Below, one piece after another: positions 1-7,804 of a DNA stretch of 17,991 bases. The position numbers and the translations under genes are program-made. This DNA is from Rhizopus sp. PT2906. Lineage: Eukaryota > Mucoromycota > Mucoromycetes > Mucorales > Rhizopodaceae. The stretch lies in assembly GCA_025529335.1 (NCBI GenBank), contig JAMYHX010000672.1, positions 1 through 17,991 on the forward strand, given 5' to 3'. Every line of letters begins with the position of its first letter. Positions within the stretch are counted from its first letter, which is position 1. The notes under the pieces are model-generated. The model had not been told where the DNA came from. It worked only from the letters and a program-made list of their open reading frames with translations, and searched no databases.

Positions 1-2
1 TT

Positions 3-210
3 CAAAAGACCTTCAAAGGATTAACGGTGCTCCCTGGATTTAATGCGCTGTCCATAACGGCAGTGCATTCCTTAACGTCTCAGTAAGTATAAAATAAATA
101 TGACGTTATTTTTATTCATTAGTCTTCTAGTTACTCGTACATAATTTAATAACAATTGGAAGTCATAATTATCCTCCAATTATTGTTACCCCCGTTCCAG
201 GTTCCAATGA
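3..210 (+). CDS. Possible last exons of an upstream gene (partial, weak)
   Basis: An open frame enters from the left edge (frame starting at base 3) and reads about 27 residues up to a strong splice donor GTAAGTAT at 83. A pyrimidine-rich acceptor ending CCAG at 199-200 would close a 118-nt intron. Joined in phase (CA + G), the frame ends two codons later at TGA 208-210. The peptide is too short to recognise. The intron would be longer than others here and contains a small inverted repeat (AATTGGA near 155-165 against TCCAATT near 175-182). It could equally be chance sequence or 5' debris of the adjacent retroelement. Nothing else is seen in 1-280. Confidence 0.2.
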
Positions 211-279
211 AGTGAAGATTCTTTCATGCCATGCTTTATTTCAGATAACATATAGTAAAAAAAACATTTTTCCAGTTTC

Positions 280-465
280 TATTTCTTCAGATCTTTTTCG
301 CACCGCGCACCGTGGCAATAATATGTCCAGTGATTCATCTGAACAAAAGTGGCCAAAGAAGGGACTGTATTTAAATCTACCATGGAAATTAATCCCTAAG
401 ATTCTGAGGAAGATAAAAGAAGATAAAATGCGAATTCACCACAATTACACATGATTGATCTTGAT
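280..465 (+). pseudogene. Stray fragment of DIRS RNase H C-terminal region
   Basis: In the frame through 344, the peptide KGLYLNLPWKLIPKILRKI lines up with DLYLHPPWKLISQVVKKL encoded at about 1174-1240 in the longer copy downstream. This is the conserved block after the RNase H domain in DIRS polyproteins (aromatic PW-K/S-LI, then a basic helix). The likeness also holds at DNA level, with matching stretches around CCATGGAA(A/G)TTAAT. The frame ends at TGA 452-454. Upstream similarity fades around 280, where only a DLF-like stretch is visible. It is a separate, truncated copy and cannot encode a domain. Confidence 0.65.
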
Positions 466-499
466 ACCATCCCTTGTCAATTTTGGATCAAAGAATGCT

Positions 500-1385
500 A
501 TTGTCTTTCTACAAGTCCATTGAAGATTCAAGGATACAACTAGGAGAAGAGCTGCGAGATATTGACACAAGCATGGAGCGAGTTGAGCTGGCGAATCGAG
601 AAGGCAACATCAAAGACGGGGTGCCAATACGTTCAACACAAAACGACAAGGAGCCGAAGGTGGAGATATACGTGAACGCCTCAGACACCGGTTGAAGGTA
701 GCATCAGACCAGATACGAACAAATGGATTCTGGTCTTAGGAAGAAAGCGAAACTTCAATCAATGCAAGGGGGTTGAAGATAGTTCTGTTTGCGATCCAAA
801 TGCACGCAGGAAGAAGCCAAGGCGAGATACTTCACATTTACGCCGACAAGATAACTGACCTAAAGCATGCAAAGAAGTCGGGTAGGACAGCATCAGCCCT
901 ACTACAATTATTGACATTGAAGATACAGCAGCTTATAACAGATAAGGCACTTTCACGTGCCAGGAATACAAAACATCGAAGCGGACAGTTTAAGCAGACG
1001 ACAGAAACTTCTTTACGAATGGACCCTACCGAGACGCTTTTTCAAAAGGCTTCAACAGAGATGGAAGATGGGCCTGGATGCCTTTGCGTCAAGGGAAAAC
1101 ACCCGCCTATCATGTTACTGGAACCGAATGCCCAATCGATCTGCTCAGGCTATCGACGCTTTCAAAACAGAGGTATCCTCAGAAGGACCTCTACTTACAC
1201 CCTCCATGGAAGTTAATTTCACAGGTAGTGAAGAAACTACAAGAAGACAAGGTGAAGACGGCGGTGATGGTGACCCCAGCTTGACAGACACTATTCTGGT
1301 GGCCAATGATGCTTCGTCAATGCTTAAAAGATCCGATCATGATACCAATTAACAAGACTTGGTGTTTAACCACTTGGAGATTATC
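500..1385 (+). pseudogene. DIRS reverse transcriptase tail and RNase H, multiply frameshifted
   Basis: The frame changes several times. Around 560-620 a segment with ELSWRIEKA resembles the connection region after the reverse transcriptase. At 660-695 IYVNASDTG is the start of RNase H, with the first catalytic Asp, and is cut by TGA 693-695. From 773 the next frame has ILHIYADKIT, a second catalytic Asp block, followed by KHAKKSGRTAS. The frame through 957 then gives HVPGIQNIEADSLSRR, a typical RNase H end motif, and DAFASRENTRLSCYW, a DIRS hallmark. A further shift leads to QKDLYLHPPWKLISQ, with a stop at 1282-1284 where relatives carry Trp. At least three frameshifts and two stops are visible, so it is clearly dead. 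Confidence 0.8.
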
Positions 1386-1389
1386 AGAA

Positions 1390-2502
1390 CGCATCAATAG
1401 AGAAAGGCAAAGATGTCAGGTAGTGTAAGTGACTTTCTATCACATTCAAACAAGATCAGTACGCACAACAACTATGATATTCAATGAAGGAAATGGACAA
1501 AGTGGTGCGCAAGACAAGTACCAAGAGTAGACCCCACAGCATACAATCGTGGTATAGTAGTAAAGCACCTAGTTCAAAACAAACAGTTTTCATATCAGCA
1601 TCTCAACGGTATCAGATCAGCCATAGCATCAGCATTTAGAGTACTACATTCCGACAAACCATCTTTAGCTTCTCATGAAAGGACTCAACAGTTTTTTCCA
1701 GGCAAAAAAGATAATCAACCCAAAACTCCCCAATTATACGAAAGAGGTGTACAGTCTGACACCTATAATCGAGAGGATCAAGTCTTAGGGACCAACGAAG
1801 GGTCTTAGGCTAAAGAAGCTACAAGAAAAGACAGTTCTACTTTTGGTTATGGTGATCATGTGGCGACCAGGATCTGACCTAGGCCAGTTATAATACAAGG
1901 ATGTGCGATTTGAATTGGACAATGAGCAGAAGATAGTTGATGTCATGCTGTTAGCCAGGAATCCCAAGGGAATCACTCCAAAACAATCCAAGTTCGGGAT
2001 CATTGATGAGGAAATCGTTTGCCCAGCGAAGACTCTTTGGTGCTTTGTCGAATGTACTAAGGAAAGAAGAACTCATCTACCTAGCAATCACACTCTATTC
2101 CTCATCTATATTGTGGATGACAATTTTTCGAAAATTTCTTCAGTCAAGGACAAGACAGTTGCTCAATGGATCACAAATAGCTTAACCGCTGTGGGTATTG
2201 ACCTTGACAAGTTCACAGCACACTTGATCAGAGCAGAAGCAAGTACATACGCAGTCTAGCAATGTGCTTCCGTTCAAGAGGTCAAGATTCATGCCAATTG
2301 GAGTTTAAACGCGGACACGTTTGAAAAGTGTTACTTACAGCCAGTCAACAGAAGACGGCAAGGACAAATGATAAGCAAAAGAATTTTAGAAGATACTAAA
2401 AAGAAAATCACATCTGAGGTCGGAGTGAGCCACACGGCAATTGTGGAAGGGACGACCCACAGTTACACTTTAGTTGATTATCTATCCTTTCTTTATTATT
2501 AA
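1390..2502 (+). pseudogene. DIRS tyrosine recombinase, interrupted by stop codons
   Basis: About 1410-1690 encodes a helical N-terminal core-binding part (segments such as KWTKWCARQVPRVDPTAY and LNGIRSAIASAFRVLHSDKP). The catalytic part follows. The first Arg lies in MWRPGSDLGQL (1858-1890), directly before an in-frame TAA at 1891-1893. The segment VCPAKTLWCF is near 2017, the H-x-x-R box is FTAHLIRAEAS (about 2212-2244), then comes an in-frame TAG at 2257-2259. In the same frame HANWSLNADTFEKCY (to about 2334) carries the candidate nucleophilic Tyr. The frame finally ends at TAA 2500-2502. Thus Arg, His-x-x-Arg and Tyr positions are all recognisable although the reading frame is broken at least twice. 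Confidence 0.85.
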
Positions 2503-2796
2503 AAAGACAATGAGTTTTGTATTGTGGTCAGCACTTATAAAAAACACGTAATTGAAAAAGTTGTTAGAGACTTAATATCAATGTAAATAACTGATGTACT
2601 AATCATATCTTTATTCATTCTTTTACTCCTTGTGGGCTCTTTTATCATTATTTGTTGTCTGAAATTATTTCTTATCAGTGTGCGAATAATTTGTAAAATT
2701 CATGCAAAGTGACTCGATTTCTTATAAGCCTCAACTCAGTCCCTGATCTCTCTTGATTGCGATTCTTTTTTTTTTCTTTTTTCTTTTTATATAATC
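2503..2796 (+). promoter_or_regulatory. Upstream region of RRP15 with pyrimidine tract
   Basis: This is AT-rich noncoding sequence between the retroelement remnant and the RRP15 start codon. A nearly pure T/C tract covers about 2763-2789 and ends 8 nt before the ATG. The same layout occurs before the next gene. Such tracts next to start codons are commonly linked to transcription start selection in fungi; that role is inferred here. No other motif stands out. Confidence 0.4.
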
Positions 2797-3600
2797 ATGG
2801 CCAACAAGAAGCAAAAGAAAGAAGAAAGCATAGTTGAACAAGAGAAAGAAGAAGAAAGAGTAGTTGACAGTGAGACAGAAGAAGAAGAAATGGATACAGC
2901 AAGTGAGACAGGATCATCTGACGAAGAAGATCTTGAGATGGATGAAGCAGACATTGAAGATTCAAGTGATGAAGAAGAAGAAGACGAATTTGATGAAGTA
3001 GAATTGAAGAAAGGTATATTTATATTTTATATGCACGCATAGTCTAACCAAAACTTGCACAGCCTCAAAAAAGACCAAGAAATATAGCGCAGAAGCCTTT
3101 TCGGATGCGATGACCAAGATATTGGCCAGTTCACTAACAGGAGCCGATAAAAAAGTAATAAAAAGATAAATGACAACACATAAAGCTAATATGTAACATA
3201 GCAACCCATTCTTGCAAGATCAAAAGGAGTAGAACGAAAGATTGAAGATGAAAAATTAGACTATAAAGCACAAAAGATTCTCTCAGCACAAAAGAAGGCG
3301 GCTAAAGAAAAGGGACGCGTTATACCAGACTATACATCATTTGAATATGAGAAGAGGCTTCGAAAGGTAGCGACAAGGGGTGTCGTGAAGCTATTTAATG
3401 CTATTCGTACACAGCAAAAAGTGACTGAGGTGGCAGTGCAGAGTGTGACCAATAAGAGCAAGACACTTTCAGCAGTGGAAAAGGCTAAAGATGGTAATAG
3501 ATCATATTTATGCGTTCAATTTTTTTTTAAACTTTTTTATATAGTTGCAACAATGTCAAAATCAAGCTTTTTAGATCTTTTAAAAACGGGCAAAAAGTGA
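2797..3600 (+). CDS. RRP15: Rrp15-like ribosome biogenesis protein
   Basis: A nucleolar factor of pre-60S particles; in yeast Rrp15 is needed for pre-rRNA processing (family knowledge). Exons: 2797-3013, 3063-3154, 3202-3493, 3545-3600 (657 nt, 218 aa); the introns of 49, 47 and 51 nt begin GTATAT, GTAATA and GTAATA and end AG, with a CTAAT branch point in the second. Residues 1-72 are basic (KKQKKE) and then strongly acidic, rich in Glu/Asp/Ser, as usual in this family. The Rrp15 core follows: FSDAMTKILASSL (85-97), an ARSK block (about 108), then KKAAKEKGRVIP and RKVATRGVVKLFNAIR (about 157-172), the family signature. The end is SKSSFLDLLKTGKK, also typical. Length and all four blocks agree with a complete gene. 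The short exons make splicing essential, since every intron carries stops or shifts the frame. Confidence 0.93.
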
Positions 3601-3811
3601 ATAAATATCTGTTCATTGGATATAAAAAACAGGAAGAGCGTCTTGATTCAAGTCATGCAGTATGCAATATATAAACAAAAAAAAAAGAAGGAACCTTGAG
3701 AAGAGAGACAACAAGAGAGAGACAAAGAGGACAAAAAAATGAGTCAAACAAAATTTTCGCTCTTTTTTTTTTCTTTTTTTCTTTTTTTTTTCATTTCTTC
3801 TCTCATTTCCC
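3601..3811 (+). promoter_or_regulatory. Spacer with purine block then pyrimidine block before the 7TM gene
   Basis: The 211-nt gap serves as RRP15 3' end and 7TM gene promoter. It holds a purine-rich block on the + strand (about 3677-3740, mostly A and G) followed by an almost pure pyrimidine block (about 3759-3810) reaching the ATG. CATTGGATATA at 3614-3624 contains an inverted CCAAT box and recurs at 14462 and 15116. The two blocks are roughly complementary in composition. Confidence 0.4.
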
Positions 3812-4996
3812 ATGTCCAGTCCAATCCTGATAGGGACCATGGCTTTACAAGGCGCGACCGTAGCTATTTCAGCAGAATTAGCACTTCGATGCCTATCTCC
3901 TAAACGAAACAAGATAACACATATCAGAGCGAGTAAACTCATTTTGGGCTTAGCCATGGCCATTAAATCATGCCTATTTCTATCATTTCACGCTAGGTAA
4001 CAATAAAAAAACCGTTGCGTTCGGACCCATGAACAACTCACACCACGGAAAAGTCAGTGGTCTACCTGTAATGGCACAGGGAGAGCTGCAGATCTTTTTT
4101 ATCATATAGCGATGACAGCAGGAAATGCAGTATTAGTGTCTAGAGTACAGGCGATCATACCATTTCAGTATAAACGAATAGCCTATATCTTTCATTGGAC
4201 CGTTACCGTCCTCCGGTTGGCAATAGGTATTGTGGATGCATGTGTGGTTATAATCACCAATAATCCAGATGGATCATGTTTATATGCGGACAATCGATAT
4301 GTAACACAATATTATGTACTATACGCATTTTTACTGAAAACAACTCATAACGTTCGCTTATAGTGGGGTCCAGTTTATACTTTATACGATACAGTGATAG
4401 ATGTCTATGTGACAATGATGATCAGTATCATTCTTATATCGCACATACGATCATTAGCATTTGATGATATGCGTATCAATATTATACTTTATACATCGGT
4501 TATTTATAACAACGTCATCAGAACTGTAGCCTTGACGATAGTTAATCTTCTTTCGGCCATATTTATTATTACGGTAATTTTTTTTAATCTTTTTTTTTTT
4601 TTTTTCATGCAGCTTATCTTTAATCTCCACCTTTTTGCCTTTAAACAGAAAAACAGTAATGAGGCCATCATGCTCGTCTGGCCAATCATTAATGTTGTTT
4701 TTGTTTGTCTGGTTGGCTATGATTCTGATGTGACAAAGGCTATTCGTAAACTTCGTCAAAGACATTGGCGCCAGGCGAATTCTTCAGCCAATATTGACCT
4801 CGGAAGTGTTCCATCTGCATCTCAACCAATGCCAAAGAAGAGACCGCTGTCTAGAGAAATATTAAATGATCAGCAAAGTAATCTACATGATGATTTACAA
4901 TCCTCTGATTCGAGTATATCACATACTGAAAAGTATGAGCTTCAAAAGAATGCATCGACTGAGACTAGCACAGACCATACTAGAATAGGACCTTAG
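3812..4996 (+). CDS. Seven-helix membrane protein with GPCR-like topology, family unknown
   Basis: I do not recognise the family. Exons: 3812-3996, 4054-4300, 4364-4573, 4613-4996 (1026 nt, 341 aa). Phases fit (2, 0, 0), and introns of 57, 63 and 39 nt have GTAACA, GTAACA and GTAATT donors. Predicted helices: about 5-27, 41-59, 73-95, 104-130, 149-171, 197-219, 232-250. Loops 28-40, 96-103, 172-184 and the region after 250 (KAIRKLRQRHWRQ) are basic, which puts the N-terminus outside by the positive-inside rule. The loop before helix 3 has Cys67 and a possible N-glycosylation site Asn68-Gly-Thr; the loop before helix 5 has Cys137, placed like the conserved GPCR disulfide. The tail (270-341) is Ser/Thr-rich and lacks structure. 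Receptor function is inferred from topology only; a transporter-like or other 7TM role is possible. The third intron is 39 nt, stop-free and in frame, so its removal is uncertain. Confidence 0.7.
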
Positions 4997-5494
4997 ATCT
5001 TTAATTTGTTATACCCCTTTTAAGCATAAATAATATAATATAGTAATGATTTTTTGTCTGCCCTTGGGAATAAAAATAAAAACCAAGCAAATAGAATTTA
5101 TTGATTCTAAAGATGCATAAAGCGTTTCATCATCTGGAATAAAAACCTAATTCAGATGCCGCCTTATTTGGATTGGTTGGGCAAAGTCTAAATTCACTTC
5201 TTTAACCTATTTCTCTCTTCTTTTATTTTGTTTTATTCTTTATAATAATAGCAATACATGGAAATAGTAAATATCACTCATCAAATTGAAACAATTGAAT
5301 TTAAACATTATCATAGAACAACAACTTACCTAATCAAACAAGTAATAGTGACAACAACACTTTGACAATTCAAATCAACCAACAACAACAACAACAACAG
5401 CAAGAGCCTGCTGTAAAAAATATACAAAATATAAAAGACATTATACCTTATATTACTCTAGCTTCGTTCACCCTCACACAAGTCTAATCTTGAA
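4997..5494 (+). promoter_or_regulatory. Intergenic: 7TM gene 3' end and B56 promoter/leader
   Basis: No gene is seen in these 498 nt. An inverted CCAAT box (ATTGG, 5172-5176) lies about 320 bp before the B56 start. A pyrimidine-rich stretch follows at 5207-5240. A short CAA repeat (about 5379-5399) sits within the likely 5' leader of the B56 mRNA. Regulatory roles are inferred. Confidence 0.35.
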
Positions 5495-7625
5495 ATGCCC
5501 AAGACTGGTCCTATCAATCGTTTAAAGAATGCTCCAAGAGATCGTATTCCTGTCAACAAGACACCCACCAGACGTCAAAAATCATCTCGATTTTATTCAA
5601 CAGAAAAGATCCCATTGGAGAGAACACCAAGTTTTAATGGTATATAATGAAAATAGCGTTTATGGATACGATATATTAAGCCATATGTATATGTAGAAGT
5701 ACCTCCTCATCTCAGACATGAATTATTCATTCAAAAGATTCGTCAATGTACCGTCATTTGCAACTTTAGTGATCCTGGTGCAGAACTAGCAGAAAAGGAA
5801 ATCAAGCGTCATACTTTACAAGAAATACTTGGATATGTCAGCATGAATCGAGGTGTGCTCACGTCAGAAGCAGTTTATCCAGAAATTATCAAATTGGTAT
5901 TTAAATATAATCTTTATTATGATTATTTTTATTTACTTTATTAGTTTGTTGTCAACTTGTTTCGTACTATTCCTCCCCAAGTCAATCCAACGGGTGACGC
6001 ATATGATCCAGAAGAAGACGAACCTGTGCTCGAACTCGCTTGGCCACACTTACAGATCGTCTATGAATTCTTCCTTCGCTGTTTAGAATCACCAGACTTC
6101 AATATCAGTTTTGCTAAACGATACATTGATACCAAATTCATCCTTCAAGTAAATTAGTTTAAATGATGCGTTAACTTATAAGCTCATCAAACTTTATAGT
6201 TACTTGACCTATTTGATACAGAAGATCCAAGAGAACGAGATTTCTTAAAGACAACCTTGCATCGTATCTATGGCAAATTCTTGAACTTGCGTGCGTTCAT
6301 CAGACGATCGATCAACAATATCTTTTTTCAATTTATTTATGAAACAGAACGACATAATGGTATAGCCGAACTATTGGAAATATTAGGAAGCATCATCAAC
6401 GGATTTGCCTTGCCGTTGAAGGAAGAGCATAAACAGTTCTTACGTCGCGTCTTGATCCCGTTACATAAGGTCAAATCATTGGCACTGTATCATCCTCAGC
6501 TAGCTTACTGTGTCGTGCAGTTTTTGGAAAAGAGTCAGGCCTTGGTTCCAGAGGTTTATTATTATAAAGCCTTTTTGATATTGTGTTAATCGCTTCTATA
6601 GGTTATCCAAGGCTTACTTCGTTACTGGCCAAAGGTCAATAGTCCTAAGGAAGTGATGTTTTTGAATGAATTAGAAGAAATACTTGACGTGACAGAATCT
6701 AGCGAGTTTCAAAAGATCATGGTACCTCTCTTTGTAAAGCTAAGACAGTGTGTGTCAAGTACACACTTTCAAGTAGCCGAAAGGGCATTGTATTTTTGGA
6801 ATAATGATTATATTGTCAACCTCATGGCACAGAATGTCAACACGCTCATGCCTATCATATTCCCAACACTCTATAGAACGTCCAAGACGCATTGGAACAA
6901 GTAGGACCGATTTGATTTTATATATGCATATACTCATTATCTATAGGACAATATTGGGATTGGTATATAATGCATTGAAACTTTGTATGGAAATGAATCC
7001 TCAGTTATTTGATGAATGTGTCAGTCGATATAGACAGCAGCGACAAATGTATGTTAAAAAAAAAAAAAGACAAATACTTATCTCACATGCTTTATATAAA
7101 AGGGAAAGAAAACGACAAAGAGAAAGAGAGGAAAATTGGAAGACGTTACAAAGAAAAGTATCAGGAACGAATGTTGTGACAATTACATCTGGTGAAACAA
7201 CCGTTTCAGAAGAATTCTATGATTACTCTTTCCCGCCAAGACAAGACGATGACGATGATATAGAAGAAGAAGGAGAAGAGACAATGTCAGATGATATAGC
7301 AGATGGAGAAAATAATGAAGAGCATCATGATGTACTTCATCCTGATATGGTAACTAAAGTGATTTACATCTTCATGTGTGTGTAACATGCTAACATCTTT
7401 CTCTTAGCAACAATTTGATGTACAGCAACAACAGTTCCAACAATTCCGAAGAAAGTCGATTATACCCGTAGATGAAACTGTAAGAGTGAAAAATGTAAAT
7501 GAAGGCTCAGTAATTAATGTTTTATATAGGTCTATAATGAATTATCTCGTCATGTCAGTTTGGAAGAGGTCCTTAACCAAACACCAGGTGCAGGTTCATC
7601 AGCTACCAATAGTCCCACACAATAA
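5495..7625 (+). CDS. RTS1: PP2A regulatory subunit B56/B' (Rts1/Par1 type)
   Basis: Targets the PP2A core enzyme to substrates. Nine exons: 5495-5639, 5697-5896, 5945-6148, 6200-6553, 6602-6900, 6947-7048, 7103-7349, 7408-7479, 7530-7625 (1719 nt, 572 aa). Residues 1-48 are basic and unstructured. The HEAT-like B56 core runs from about 50 (VPPHLRHELFIQKIRQC) to about 450 and includes NLFRTIPPQ, DPEEDEP, WPHLQIVYEFFLR, LLEILGSIINGFALPLKEEH, LNELEEILDV, HFQVAERALYFWNN and SKTHWNK, all near-invariant in the family. A charged Lys/Arg/Glu helix, an acidic stretch and a Gln-rich stretch follow. RRKS (Ser534) with IPVDE is a protein kinase A consensus site, as known in the tails of some B56 proteins. 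Most introns are 46-58 nt; intron 4 has a weaker donor, GTTTAT at 6554. The gene looks intact and complete. Symbol given by homology to the yeast gene. Confidence 0.95.
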
Positions 7626-7671
7626 TAATTATACAATATATAGATTGATAGATTTTTTTGTAACGCAAAGA

Positions 7672-7695
7672 ACGCGTAAGCTCGAGCTTACGCGT
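7672..7695. repeat. Perfect 24-bp palindrome
   Basis: The half-site ACGCGTAAGCTC is followed at once by its exact reverse complement, with no spacer. The next outer pair (A7671, C7696) does not match, so the palindrome is exactly 24 bp. It is G+C-richer than its surroundings and lies 47 bp after the B56 stop codon and 110 bp before the ECM29 start. In RNA it would form a hairpin of about 10 bp with a 4-nt loop; in DNA it could bind a dimer. Function unknown. Confidence 0.95.
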
Positions 7696-7709
7696 CCCCC
7701 CTCTCTCCC

Positions 7710-7713
<4 letters not shown>

Positions 7714-7744
<31 letters not shown>
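7714..7744. repeat. (CA)15 microsatellite next to a C/T tract
   Basis: An uninterrupted CA dinucleotide run of 31 nt follows a C/T-rich stretch (7695-7713). It lies in the 179-bp gap that must hold the ECM29 promoter, about 60 bp before the ATG, so its length could vary among strains and affect expression (inference). Confidence 0.95.
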
Positions 7745-7746
<2 letters not shown>

Positions 7747-7804
7747 ATTTATAAATAAAAAGAGAGCATTTTTTATCTGTGAATTTCTTTTATGTATATA
7801 TATT

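Larger units (their letters stand above)
280..2502 (+). mobile_element. Degenerate DIRS-type (tyrosine recombinase) retroelement remains
   Basis: Fragments in all three forward frames resemble, in the correct order, the reverse transcriptase tail, the RNase H region and the tyrosine recombinase of DIRS retroelements. These elements integrate with a tyrosine recombinase instead of a DDE integrase. No gag-like region and no reverse transcriptase catalytic core are present, so the element is 5' truncated. Stops and frame changes occur about every 100-400 bp, so it is an inactive relic. A partial extra copy of the RNase H end (280-465) precedes the main copy (about 500-2502), pointing to two insertions or a rearrangement. 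I could not define the inverted terminal repeats or the internal complementary region typical of the class. Limits are approximate. Confidence 0.85.

Noticed and set aside
3613..3963. Minus-strand open frame opposite the 7TM gene start
   Set aside because: It is made of the low-complexity purine/pyrimidine blocks (Lys/Arg and Phe/Leu runs) and the antisense of exon 1; no family resemblance or splice signals.
4454..4765. Minus-strand open frames opposite the last 7TM exons
   Set aside because: Lys-rich shadows of the poly-T intron and the coding strand; the + strand frame has consistent splicing and membrane topology.
7486..7758. Open frame running through the (CA)n repeat (His-Thr repeats)
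   Set aside because: It starts in a B56 intron, crosses the last B56 exon in another frame and is open only because the microsatellite has no stops.
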